Source: Levilactobacillus lindianensis (GTDB lineage: Bacteria; Bacillota; Bacilli; Lactobacillales; Lactobacillaceae). From it: a stretch of 64,000 bases of DNA. The DNA lies in the NCBI RefSeq assembly GCF_003946095.1, contig NZ_RHOD01000013.1, positions 1 through 64,000 of the forward strand, read 5' to 3'. The first letter of the stretch is position 1; each line of letters opens with the position of its first letter. The notes below the pieces were generated by a model that saw only the letters and a list, made by a program, of their open reading frames with translations, had not been told where the DNA came from and did no database searches. Made by a program: the position numbers and the translations under genes. Shown piece after piece: positions 1 to 8,086 of this stretch.

Positions 1-107
1 CCGCGCGTGCGCCCACAGCGTTCCGGTCTCATTTTCACCAGCCCTGCGGCGCTGAGCCCTGCCATTCGACTTTCAATCTACATTAAGTAGCAAAACCAGT
101 AACCCAC

Positions 108-138
108 AAAAAAAGCCGAGACCTAAACCGTCTCGGCT
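108..138 (-). terminator. Rho-independent terminator of the 147..773 gene
   Basis: A 9-bp perfect stem (AGCCGAGAC / GTCTCGGCT, 114-122 with 130-138) is followed on the minus strand by a run of seven T. It sits just past the stop of the membrane protein gene. Bases 1-107 hold no gene I can support. Confidence 0.85.
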
Positions 139-146
139 ACAACTCA

Positions 147-773
147 CTATTCCTTTAACATAAACGAATGATCCGGAATCCGAATCAACGTGAAGCGATT
201 GGCCAAGCGACCGGCGTGCAAGCCGATCCCGTTGACAAAGGACTTCTTGTAGGTCGTCTCGATGACCCCGACCCAAGCCTTCTGGTGTCGTTGATCATAC
301 TTCTTGACCTTTTTCTCATCCCATTGGTAGGCCGAGGCGGGCAAATTAATGGCCTTTTTCCCCGTCGCTACCGTGGCGTCCGTACTGTTGACCTGGTATT
401 TTTCACCCTCGGTCAGATACGTGTACTGCTGGACCGGTTTCTTGCCGTCACTGTTGTGGACCACAACATAATAGGCGGAGCCACTCCCTGTACCCGTAGT
501 GATTACCAGGGGTTCATAGCGCGTCGTTTCGCTAACCCGACTGCCCAGCTGGTTCACATTTTGGAAGAACGTCGTGTAACTCATCCCACCAAAGAACAAC
601 AGCCACACCACTAACTCAATGGTTGAAATGGTGAAATTACGCCACGAAAAGCTGTGATGTTCCGTCACGATGAGGTGAATACGGCGAACCCGCATGTCGT
701 GGACCATCCAGACCAACGCGACCAGGACTAGGACCCACAAGGTCATCCCCACTAAGTTCCAAGTTGATTTCAT
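147..773 (-). CDS. Membrane-anchored protein of unknown function (LVIS_2131-like)
   Basis: The protein has about 208 residues. It has an N-terminal membrane segment (about residues 3-23), a basic loop, a second membrane segment near residues 48-68, and a C-terminal part of about 130 residues rich in Thr, Tyr and Val that is probably outside the cell. I chose the ATG at 773 because a GGAAGGG site lies upstream; an in-frame TTG at 794 would place the start inside that site. From memory it resembles lactobacillar proteins annotated as LVIS_2131 family; the function is unknown. It has its own terminator and is followed upstream by a divergent gene, so it is probably monocistronic. Confidence 0.7.
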   Translation of the reverse strand: MKSTWNLVGMTLWVLVLVALVWMVHDMRVRRIHLIVTEHHSFSWRNFTISTIELVVWLLFFGGMSYTTFFQNVNQLGSRVSETTRYEPLVITTGTGSGSAYYVVVHNSDGKKPVQQYTYLTEGEKYQVNSTDATVATGKKAINLPASAYQWDEKKVKKYDQRHQKAWVGVIETTYKKSFVNGIGLHAGRLANRFTLIRIPDHSFMLKE

Positions 774-925
774 AGTTTCCCAATTCCCTTCCAAAAATAA
801 ACCCCTCTATATGGGTATTTCTGTTCTCTATTAGCTTACGAGATTCACGCCGGGAATACAAGCCACAGCGGCGAAAATTAAGTTATACTGAGGGTAGTTC
901 TCATCTTAGAAAAGAGGCGTTCCCC

Positions 926-1882
926 GTGTGTACTAGTTTAACCTATACCACCGCTTCTGCCCATCATTTTTTTGGCCGGACGATGGATTTTCCAACGACT
1001 ACCCCGTGGCGGCCGGTTTTTCTGCCCAGACAACATCCCTGGCAGCCCGCGGTTGGCCCCTTGCGGACCAGTCAGTACGCTATTCTGGGCGGTGGTCGTC
1101 GTGCCAGTGACTGGCACGCCTACCTCCTCGGTGATGGCGTCAACGAAGCCGGCCTGAGCTGTGCCGAACTGTATCTACCCGGTGCCGCCACCTATGCCGA
1201 CCAGCCGGTTACCGGACAAGTCAATTTAGGACCCCAAGATTTCATTACCTGGGTCTTGGGTGAACATACCACCCTGGCTGACGTCATTGCCGATCTTCCC
1301 CGGGTCACACTCCTCAACCGTCGCTGGGGTCAAGCCACGGCCGTCTACCCCTTTCACTGGATCCTAAGTGATCCCACGGGACAAACAATCGTGATCGAAC
1401 CGACCGGAGGGCCGCTACAAGCTCAGGTCAATCCGGCTGGCATTCTCACCAATACCCCGCTACTCGCCACCCACATTAAAAACCTCAACCGTTATCTAGG
1501 GGTATCTGGGGATGTCTTTACCTCGGAAACTATTCAAGCTGCCCAGACTGTCATCGTCTCGGGCCAGAAATTACCAACTAAAACCATTCCCACCGACCGC
1601 TTCATTCACATGGCCATTCGCCGTTGGGGAACCCCGATCGCTGAAAATGACGTACTTAGTACCCGTGAAATTTTCCAATGGTTAGCAGAGGTTAGCCTCC
1701 CATTTGACCCGAAAAGACAGGGGCAACCCAACCATAATTACACCCATTACCGATCAATTTTCAATTTAGAGGCCAAAATGCTCACTTTTCAATCTCGCCG
1801 ATCACGGCGTTTGCAACAAATCATTTTGACCCCTGAAATGGCTTCACACCAACACTTTCCCCATGCCTATCCGGTTGATTAA
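926..1882 (+). CDS. Choloylglycine hydrolase family enzyme (bile salt hydrolase / penicillin V acylase type)
   Basis: This is an Ntn-hydrolase of 318 residues, the usual length for the family. The start is GTG, directly followed by Cys2, which becomes the catalytic N-terminal nucleophile after Met removal. Further family residues are visible: Arg18 and Asp21 in GRTMDF, the GVNEAGL segment near residue 72 and the TNTP Asn near residue 173. A GAGG ribosome site precedes the GTG. The family hydrolyses amide bonds of conjugated bile salts, penicillin V or acyl-homoserine lactones. The substrate cannot be assigned from sequence alone. It is a single gene with a TATACT -10 box at 884-889 and probably cytoplasmic, since no signal peptide is seen. 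Confidence 0.88.
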   Translation: MCTSLTYTTASAHHFFGRTMDFPTTTPWRPVFLPRQHPWQPAVGPLRTSQYAILGGGRRASDWHAYLLGDGVNEAGLSCAELYLPGAATYADQPVTGQVNLGPQDFITWVLGEHTTLADVIADLPRVTLLNRRWGQATAVYPFHWILSDPTGQTIVIEPTGGPLQAQVNPAGILTNTPLLATHIKNLNRYLGVSGDVFTSETIQAAQTVIVSGQKLPTKTIPTDRFIHMAIRRWGTPIAENDVLSTREIFQWLAEVSLPFDPKRQGQPNHNYTHYRSIFNLEAKMLTFQSRRSRRLQQIILTPEMASHQHFPHAYPVD

Positions 1883-2042
1883 TTGGGAATGTTGCAAAGC
1901 TTAACATTACCTTTAACGCGATTGATATTCGTTTGAGACATAACTGTAACAACTCCCTGATAGTATTAGTTCTGTTGAATCGAACGGAACAAGTTTTCAA
2001 AACTAAAAATACTAATTAAAAAAGAGGAGTTTGTTTACATTT

Positions 2043-2516
2043 ATGAAGAAGACGTTAGCTAAAATCGCATTATCCCTGATCGCCATGGCCGCATTCGTGC
2101 TGGCTGGCTTTGCATTAACCCAACCGGTTAATGCATCCGCAAAGACGATTTCCTACAGCAAATTACATAAGGTAGCCAAGAAGCAATTAGGTAAGCCTTA
2201 CGGTTGGGGCTCAGTTGGTCCTTCCCGCTTTGATTGCTCTGGCTTTACCAAGTACGTTTACAAAAAGGGTGGTAAGAAGTCTATTCCACGGACTGCCCAA
2301 GCTCAATACAACCACTACAAGCACGTTAGCTACAAGCACATCAAGAAGGGTGACTTGGTCTTCTTCGGTGGTTCAAAGCATTCCATCTATCACGTCGGCC
2401 TTTACGTTGGTGGCGGTAAGATGATTGATTCCCAAAACCGTGGTGTTGTGACTGAAAAGGTTCACGCCCCATGGTGGCACGCCGTTGGTTACGCACGGGT
2501 CGCAAACGTTAAGTAA
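2043..2516 (+). CDS. Secreted NlpC/P60 family cysteine peptidase
   Basis: The 157-residue protein has a signal peptide (Lys-rich start, hydrophobic 8-25, Ala-rich cleavage region near NASA at 30-33) followed directly by one NlpC/P60 domain. The catalytic Cys65 is in RFDCSGF and the His117 in YHVGLYVGG. It has no SH3, LysM or other wall-binding domain. Enzymes of this family cut gamma-D-glutamyl-diamino-acid bonds in peptidoglycan. The ATG at 2043 fits the AAGAGGAG site better than an upstream TTG at 2031, which touches it. It is a single gene with a terminator 35 bp downstream. Confidence 0.9.
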   Translation: MKKTLAKIALSLIAMAAFVLAGFALTQPVNASAKTISYSKLHKVAKKQLGKPYGWGSVGPSRFDCSGFTKYVYKKGGKKSIPRTAQAQYNHYKHVSYKHIKKGDLVFFGGSKHSIYHVGLYVGGGKMIDSQNRGVVTEKVHAPWWHAVGYARVANVK

Positions 2517-2551
2517 GATCTCGTCTAACCTTCATAAATGAAATGAATTCT

Positions 2552-2588
2552 AACCCCCGCTGTTACGTCGCAGCGAGGGTTTTTGTTT
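2552..2588 (+). terminator. Terminator of the NlpC/P60 gene
   Basis: An 11-bp stem with one mismatch (AACCCCCGCTG / CAGCGAGGGTT) is followed by TTTTGTTTT. A second inverted repeat (AAGCGGTC at 2662-2669, GACCGCTT at 2691-2698) lies between this gene and the convergent regulator and may serve the other direction. Confidence 0.8.
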
Positions 2589-2729
2589 TGCCTGATAGTA
2601 GCTAAAACCTGGCCCAACCCTTCATATCTGCATCCGTCATCCTCAACTCTACAACCACATCAAGCGGTCACCCCATCTTAATCGTGAGGCGACCGCTTTT
2701 CAATTCATTCATTTTAATCGAGCTGCTAG

Positions 2730-3086
2730 TTAATGTTGAAACATTCCAACAACCCAGCTGAGCGCAACCAGTAGGGGAAAAATCAGCCACCAATTCTGCG
2801 AAAGAAATTCCCAGCCATTCATCGGTCGTTGTCCCTCTGGCAAAGTTTTCACTGTCTTGTAAGACTGTTCTTTAGTCTCTGCTACTTGGCCCCCGACTAG
2901 TTCATTCAGATCCACTTGCAAGAGATTGGCCAGCTTCACAACTGTAGCCAAATCCGGTGATGTTTCACCCTGCTCCCACTTTGAAATCGACTGTCGTGAC
3001 ACGAATAGTTCATGAGCGAGTTGTTCCTGTGACAGATTCTGCCGGCGTCGCAATTTTACCAACTGCTGACGAAACATATTCTCCAT
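2730..3086 (-). CDS. XRE-family transcriptional regulator with C-terminal membrane segment
   Basis: The 118-residue protein has an N-terminal helix-turn-helix of the Cro/CI type (about 8-62, with LSQEQLAHELFVSRQSISKWE as the recognition part) and a single hydrophobic segment near the C-terminus (about 97-114). The layout suggests a membrane-tethered DNA-binding protein. A GGGG site precedes the ATG, and a TATGAT -10 box lies upstream on the minus strand. The target is unknown; no adjacent gene forms an obvious operon with it. Confidence 0.85.
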   Translation of the reverse strand: MENMFRQQLVKLRRRQNLSQEQLAHELFVSRQSISKWEQGETSPDLATVVKLANLLQVDLNELVGGQVAETKEQSYKTVKTLPEGQRPMNGWEFLSQNWWLIFPLLVALSWVVGMFQH

Positions 3087-3333
3087 GCTCTCATCCCCTT
3101 TTGCTTAAAATTATCATACCTGAAACACCGCGGGCTTCCTGCGAACAAAGTCGAACATCACGCTCTTTGCCCGGGCTAGTTGCGCCCGTATCACGGGCAG
3201 AACGGGTTGCAGATCCTATGATAACGGCATTTGTCTCAACTATTCTCTTTATCAATCACGGTAAGCAATCAGGCGTTAGTTTCCGTTAACAACGGAACCA
3301 ACGCCTGATTTTTGATCACTATGCTCATGTTGC
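3087..3333. other. Intergenic region with an orphan plus-strand terminator
   Basis: There is no protein gene here. It contains the minus-strand promoter region of the XRE gene, GC-rich inverted repeats (GCCCG/CGGGC near 3159-3200) and, at 3267-3313, a long near-perfect hairpin with a T run on the plus strand. The closest upstream plus-strand gene ends at 2516. Confidence 0.5.
3267..3313 (+). terminator. Orphan Rho-independent terminator
   Basis: The stem AATCAGGCGTT / AACGCCTGATT encloses a second stem (TTCCGTT / AACGGAA), followed by TTTTT. It points in the plus direction although the neighbouring genes on both sides are on the minus strand, so it may end a small RNA. Confidence 0.65.
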
Positions 3334-3452
3334 CGAAACGTGCGGAAAAGGGCAGTCAACTCCGCTTAACCCCGATAGTCACACAATCCAAAACCAGGAT
3401 TGTCCGACTATCGACGTTAATGCTCATTGACTAATCGCCCTTTTCCCCACTC
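3334..3452. repeat. Copy A of a covarying 120-nt hairpin element
   Basis: The whole element folds into one long interrupted hairpin: GTGCGGAAAAGGGC with GCCCTTTTCCCCAC, AGTCAA with TTGACT, GATAGTC with GACTATC, ACAATCC with GGATTGT, and an AAAACCA loop. It aligns without gaps to copy B at 31494..31612. The unpaired blocks TCCGCTTAACCC and TCGACGTTAATGCTCA are identical in both copies, while the stems differ with compensation. It lies directly after the S9 peptidase stop codon. The strand of any transcript is not known. Confidence 0.8.
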
Positions 3453-3454
3453 TC

Positions 3455-5419
3455 TTATTTTTGAACTGACGGATGCGCATCGAACCACGCCGTCATATCA
3501 TCTAACCGTTGCACGCGCAGGCTCGGTAGCCCATCACGTGAGACCCCATGGAAGCTCTGCGGGTAGCGAATCATATCGGCATCGACGCCGTGGCGTTTAA
3601 CCGCGGTGAAGAATTCCTCAGACTGGCTGATGGGACAACGCATATCCCACTCGCCGTGTAACAAGCGAATCGGGGTCGTGACATTCTGGGCATAAGCCAG
3701 TGGCGAACGTTGCCAATATTCACTCACGCCACCCTCATCGAAGAGATCCCCGGCCAATTCATCCGGATTGAAGTAAAACCCAATATCACTGGTTCCAAAT
3801 AGGCTAATCCAGTTGGTCACAGACCGTTGGGCAACGGCGGCCGCGAAACGTGCCGTATGACCTACAGCCCAGGTGGTCATGAAGCCTCCGTATGATCCGC
3901 CAGCGATGTACTGACGATCCGCATCTAACTCTGAGAATTTCGCAAGTGCCACGTCTAACCCACTCATCACATCGCGATAATCGTGTTCCCCATAATGACC
4001 GATCACCGCATCCTGGTAGGCTTGACCATAGCTGGTTGAGCCCCGTGGATTGAAGAAGACCACGCCGTACCCGCGACTAGCGTGCACCTGAAATTCATAG
4101 AAGAACGTTTCCCCATAGTTGGCATGCGGTCCTCCATGGACGTAGAGCAGGACTGGCGTCTTCTTGGCGGTCGTTTGAGCCGGCAAGTACCACCCTTCCA
4201 GATCTTGGCCATCCGTGGCTTCAAACGTAAAGTGTTGGGGGTGAGCGTACTCATGGGTATCTTCATAAGTGGCATTGGGATTCACTAGAATGTGTTCGTT
4301 GCCCTCACTCAGCGTATGCCGAACCAGCAGGCTAGGTCGATCCTGAGCAGAAACGGCGAGCACAACGGCATCATCATCGATAACGGCAAAGTCGACAATT
4401 TCTCTAGGCTGATCACTCAGCAAGCGGACCTGCCCGCCATCCCCCACGTAAAGTTGGCTACGACCATGAAAGGCGGCGGTGAAGACGAAGCGCTGGCCAT
4501 CCAGCCACTGGGCCAATTTACCACTCGGATTTTGGGTGAAGTCGGCCGCAAATTCCGGCACCGGATCAGCATCCAACGACGCCGTCTGGTTGACTAACTC
4601 GCCGGTCTCACGATTGGCAAGATAAACGTTAGCCACGGTATGTAAGCCATGCGAGCCATCGTTACCCACGATCAGGGCGCGACGACCATCCGCGGAAATT
4701 GTCGCATCCGCTACCTGACCCTTAAGACCACTAGTTAAGTCCGTCCATTCACGAGTCGCGGTGTCTAAGCAGTAGGCATGGCGCGTGAAGTCACGGTCAT
4801 CGTCCGGCTGGACATCTTGAATCACCGTGAGCCAGCGGCCATCCGCACTGGTACTGGTCAGGTCGAAGTCGGTTCCTTGACTCAAGACTTCCCGCAACTG
4901 ATCCGTCTCTGGTCGATAGCGCCAGACCCGGTAGGTGACTTGGTGTGGCAACCAGCCATGACCATCGGCCTTATTAATCAGGCGAGAAACGTGACGCGTT
5001 TGCGGAAAGTCCTCGGCATTTAAGAATTTCGGTTGTTCCGTAGTTTCGGTCGTTTTGAAAAAGATGGTCTGTTGATCGCCACTCGCAAGTACCGTGCTGA
5101 CGGCCTGTTCCGGCATTAAGACCGTCACCGCCAGTGCTTCGCCACCATTGAGTGACGTGGTAAAAAGCTGCGGCTTGGCCTGCCCAACTTTGGCCGCAAA
5201 GTAAAGGTGCTGACCAGCTACAGCCGGTTGGGTATTCTGCTCTCCGACACTTCCCGCGGTCCAGGCTTCACCACCACTCACGCCGCGAACCACTGATCGA
5301 TAGCCGTTGCTGGCCTGATCGACGCCATTCTCCACGAAGAAGATCCGATCGCCGGCCACGACCGGTTGTGTGATTGATTTTAGGTTAAATAAGTCCTGTG
5401 CTTGCACGCTCTGGGTCAT
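3455..5419 (-). CDS. S9 family peptidase (acylaminoacyl-peptidase type)
   Basis: The protein has about 654 residues with the two-part layout of prolyl-oligopeptidase-like enzymes: an N-terminal beta-propeller-like half and a C-terminal alpha/beta-hydrolase half beginning near the VHGGPHANYGE oxyanion motif. The nucleophile Ser is in GGSYGGFM, the Asp in HGEWDMRCP and the His in SFHGVSRDG. There is no signal peptide, so it is a cytoplasmic peptidase acting on small peptides, fitting with the Opp transporter and PepF elsewhere in the window. The ATG at 5419 has a GGAG site; an upstream in-frame ATG lacks one. Confidence 0.9.
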   Translation of the reverse strand: MTQSVQAQDLFNLKSITQPVVAGDRIFFVENGVDQASNGYRSVVRGVSGGEAWTAGSVGEQNTQPAVAGQHLYFAAKVGQAKPQLFTTSLNGGEALAVTVLMPEQAVSTVLASGDQQTIFFKTTETTEQPKFLNAEDFPQTRHVSRLINKADGHGWLPHQVTYRVWRYRPETDQLREVLSQGTDFDLTSTSADGRWLTVIQDVQPDDDRDFTRHAYCLDTATREWTDLTSGLKGQVADATISADGRRALIVGNDGSHGLHTVANVYLANRETGELVNQTASLDADPVPEFAADFTQNPSGKLAQWLDGQRFVFTAAFHGRSQLYVGDGGQVRLLSDQPREIVDFAVIDDDAVVLAVSAQDRPSLLVRHTLSEGNEHILVNPNATYEDTHEYAHPQHFTFEATDGQDLEGWYLPAQTTAKKTPVLLYVHGGPHANYGETFFYEFQVHASRGYGVVFFNPRGSTSYGQAYQDAVIGHYGEHDYRDVMSGLDVALAKFSELDADRQYIAGGSYGGFMTTWAVGHTARFAAAVAQRSVTNWISLFGTSDIGFYFNPDELAGDLFDEGGVSEYWQRSPLAYAQNVTTPIRLLHGEWDMRCPISQSEEFFTAVKRHGVDADMIRYPQSFHGVSRDGLPSLRVQRLDDMTAWFDAHPSVQK

Positions 5420-5469
5420 CTCACCACTCCTCAATATTCTCATTATTTTCTCATTAATGGTTGCGTTTT

Positions 5470-5499
5470 ATCTTACGCTCCCGGTTCGGCCCCTGTCAA
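5470..5499 (-). promoter_or_regulatory. Promoter of the S9 peptidase gene
   Basis: TTGACA and TAAGAT are separated by 18 nt, about 50 bp upstream of the chosen start. Confidence 0.65.
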
Positions 5500-5580
5500 A
5501 CTCAATTCAAGCCTTCACGTGCGCCCACGGTGGAAAACCGCTACACTGAAAGTAACTAATGTGATAAGGAGTGAGCAAGT

Positions 5581-6525
5581 ATGAAAATTGCAATTGCCGG
5601 CGCGGGTGCCATGGGGTGTCGTTTCGGGGTCAAGCTGCAAGCTGCCGGACATCAAGTTACCCTGATCGATAACTGGCAGGATCACGTGACCTCCATTCAG
5701 GAACATGGATTGACCGTCACCACTGATGATGGCCAAGACCATGTGACCCAAATGACTGCCAAGCGTCCCGCAGACGTGACGGAACGTTTCGACCTGGTGA
5801 TCCTCTTCACCAAGGCCATGCAAATGGACCAGATGCTCCAACAACTCAGTGGCATCTTAGACAACCAGCCTATCGTCTTGACCCTGGCCAACGGGATTGG
5901 GAACGTCGAGACCATCGAACGCCACGTCCCTAAGGACCGCGTCGTGGCCGGAACCACGGTCTGGTCATCTAGTCTGACGGGTCCCGGTCACATCACGGTT
6001 ACCGGAACCGGGAGCATCTCGCTACAAGCCATCGTGCCCGAGAAGTTCGACGACCTACCAGCCCTGATCGCAGCCCTGATCGCGGCCCTGAATGCCGCCC
6101 ACCTCAACGCCAGTCCCGCTGAGAACGTGCTAGCCGCTATTTGGAAGAAGGCGGCGTTAAACAGTGTGCTGAACACCTACTGTACCCTGTTCGACTGCAA
6201 TATCGGTGGATTCGGGGCATTGCCAAATTGGCGTACCTTGAACGATGCCGTCTTGACGGAATTTGCTGCCGTGGCTAAGGCCGCCCACATTCAATTTGAC
6301 GCGGCTGCGGACACCGCCCTCATCGCCGCACAATTCGATCCTGATAAAAATGGTGGCCACTACCCCTCCATGCATCAAGATATGGCCAAGAAGCGGCCAA
6401 CCGAAATCGACTTCCTCAATGGCTACATTGCCCAACTGGGAAAGAAGCTTGGCGTCCCAGCACCAACCAACGCCTTACTGACACAGTTAATTCACAGTCA
6501 GGAGTCGCTCCGTGGTATCAAGTAA
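5581..6525 (+). CDS. panE: 2-dehydropantoate 2-reductase (ketopantoate reductase family)
   Basis: The 314-residue protein has a Rossmann dinucleotide-binding motif GAGAMG (residues 7-12) and the C-terminal helical domain with the IWKKAALNSVLN segment that carries the family catalytic Lys. The reaction is NADPH-dependent reduction of ketopantoate to pantoate in pantothenate synthesis. Lactobacilli carry several paralogues, some acting as 2-hydroxyacid dehydrogenases, so the symbol is tentative. It has a good GGAG site and ATG. No other pantothenate gene is nearby. An imperfect inverted repeat near 6530-6590 may end the transcript. Confidence 0.82.
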   Translation: MKIAIAGAGAMGCRFGVKLQAAGHQVTLIDNWQDHVTSIQEHGLTVTTDDGQDHVTQMTAKRPADVTERFDLVILFTKAMQMDQMLQQLSGILDNQPIVLTLANGIGNVETIERHVPKDRVVAGTTVWSSSLTGPGHITVTGTGSISLQAIVPEKFDDLPALIAALIAALNAAHLNASPAENVLAAIWKKAALNSVLNTYCTLFDCNIGGFGALPNWRTLNDAVLTEFAAVAKAAHIQFDAAADTALIAAQFDPDKNGGHYPSMHQDMAKKRPTEIDFLNGYIAQLGKKLGVPAPTNALLTQLIHSQESLRGIK

Positions 6526-6602
6526 CATTAAAAAGTGAGCACCACGCTCTGTCACATTCATACTATATGTGGCAAAGTCTCACACTTTCGCCCTATATCT
6601 AG

Positions 6603-6631
6603 TTGTAATTTCTGCTAATTCATCGTAACAT
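6603..6631 (+). promoter_or_regulatory. Promoter of the ATP-cone gene
   Basis: TTGTAA and TAACAT are separated by 17 nt; the leader to the ATG at 6709 is about 70 nt. Confidence 0.5.
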
Positions 6632-6708
6632 AGACCTATACTAATTTTTGACCGGGCGTTATAAAGACACACTAACGGGTTCGGCAAACCCTAGGAGGGC
6701 TAGAGACG

Positions 6709-6996
6709 ATGGATGTTTTAAGACGATCACAGGCAACGATGTATCCGGGTGGTCTCACCGTGGAAAACTTAGCAGGAAAGCACATTCCGTTCAACTCACG
6801 AAAGATTCATCGGTCACTCACTGCACTGACCAACGATCCGACGGTAGTTCACCGCGTCGAAAGTCTCATCGTTGCCCAATTAGCAGGGTTTGACGTGGTT
6901 GCAACGGGCACTATTGCGGCAACGGTTGTGGAGACCTTGGAACAACTGGGCTACGACAATATGGCCCAAAATTACCGTCGTCGACAGCACGCTTAG
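6709..6996 (+). CDS. Stand-alone ATP-cone-like domain protein
   Basis: The 95-residue protein begins with MDVLRRSQ and then matches the ATP-cone pattern: GKHIPFNSRKIHRSL (about 23-37), a middle helix, then TGTIAATVVETLEQLGYDNMAQNYRRR (about 66-92). ATP cones are the allosteric nucleotide-binding domains of ribonucleotide reductases and NrdR. Here the domain makes up nearly the whole protein, without the NrdR zinc ribbon or a catalytic domain. The AGGAGGG site is 9 nt from the ATG. Its partner is unknown, and no nrd gene is in the window. A bidirectional terminator follows. Confidence 0.7.
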   Translation: MDVLRRSQATMYPGGLTVENLAGKHIPFNSRKIHRSLTALTNDPTVVHRVESLIVAQLAGFDVVATGTIAATVVETLEQLGYDNMAQNYRRRQHA

Positions 6997-7055
6997 TTAG
7001 TCGTGACTGGTAATCATTAGCGGTTATAATCGCTAACCCCAGAATCTAACAGATC

Positions 7056-7094
7056 AAAAAAAGTCCAGGACATGTCAACGTGTCCTGGACTTTT
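7056..7094. terminator. Bidirectional terminator
   Basis: AAGTCCAGGACA pairs with TGTCCTGGACTT, with an A run before and a T run after. It is shared by the ATP-cone gene (plus) and the Spx-like gene (minus). Confidence 0.9.
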
Positions 7095-7161
7095 GGCGTG
7101 CGATTATAAATTTTTCAATAAAAAATCGACCAGCACTCCCCCGAGAACTGATCGACTAGGT

Positions 7162-7560
7162 CTATGAGCTTAATTGTGATTCTAAGTGGTGTAATTCGGC
7201 GGTCCGTACCTCACGAGGTAAGAAACGACGAATTTCCTCTTCGTTGTACCCCACTTCAAGTCGTTTATCATCAAAGATGATTGGGCGCTTGATTAAGTCC
7301 GGATACTTAACAACTAAGTCAACTAATTGGCTGACCGACAGACTATCCAAATCAATATTCAATTGCTTGAAAATATTTGATCGGGTAGAAATGATATCCT
7401 CGCTCCCATTTTCTGTGAGCCGAAGAATCTGTTTAACCTCGATAGCATTCAGTGGCTTAGACTTGATGTTACGTTCCTTGAACGCAATCTCATGTTCCTT
7501 AAGCCATGCGCGTGCTTTCCGACTGGATGCGCTACTTGGCGCAATGTACAAATTAATCAT
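7162..7560 (-). CDS. Spx/ArsC family regulator lacking the redox CXXC
   Basis: The 132-residue protein has the length and pattern of Spx: RKARAWLKEHEI, the ERNI strand, the ISTRS segment that follows the RNA polymerase alpha-CTD interface and the GYNEEEIRRFLPR tail. The canonical redox switch (CXXC at 10 and 13) is replaced by Ser10 and Ser13 in APSSASSRK. Spx binds RNA polymerase alpha and controls thiol-stress genes. This copy should be insensitive to disulfide switching. It may be one of several paralogues, as is common in lactobacilli. It is a single gene with a shared terminator. Confidence 0.88.
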   Translation of the reverse strand: MINLYIAPSSASSRKARAWLKEHEIAFKERNIKSKPLNAIEVKQILRLTENGSEDIISTRSNIFKQLNIDLDSLSVSQLVDLVVKYPDLIKRPIIFDDKRLEVGYNEEEIRRFLPREVRTAELHHLESQLSS

Positions 7561-8086
7561 ATCTCAGCACTTCCTTATCGTTGGATTGAGTAACGATAGA
7601 AACACAGACAACTTGGTTCCCCCGAAATGTTTCACTGAACTATCTAGTAGAACCAACTTATATGTTACCACAATTGAATGAATAATCAACCCTTTTTGGA
7701 AACTTTCTAAATAACCCTCATCATTTTTTAACGTGTTGGTTAGCCGTCACAACTAAGTCAACGTGCACCGTTTTACTTGTGATAAATCCGATGGAAGCCC
7801 CTAAATACGTCCATTGTCCCACCACAAAGTTCTGAAGCTCAACCAATTATCCTTTGTTCTTTTAGGTTCCGTTAAGGTTCATCCCGCCACGCGTGTCTTT
7901 TTACATGTAATGTATGGATATTCATTATACATGCAAAAATATCCATTATGTCAATTCTGAATCGCCAGCTTTCACCACCACAACTTTATTAAAATGGTTA
8001 TTTTGGGCTTTTCAAGCGATCGGCACCCGTTCCCACCGAGAATGGCGTAAAATGGTGGCATCAATTATTTTCGGGAGGAACTCGTT
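7561..8086. other. Intergenic region without a recognisable gene
   Basis: It holds the upstream region of the Spx-like gene and the leader of the antiporter gene. The only structure noted is a pair of inverted AT-rich motifs (GGATAT near 7916 and ATATCC near 7938) separated by a short spacer. I found no convincing start codon with a ribosome site. Confidence 0.4.

Noticed and set aside
2957-3289. A 110-codon plus-strand frame overlapping the XRE gene
   Set aside because: It is antisense to a clear regulator gene and has no ribosome site or domain.
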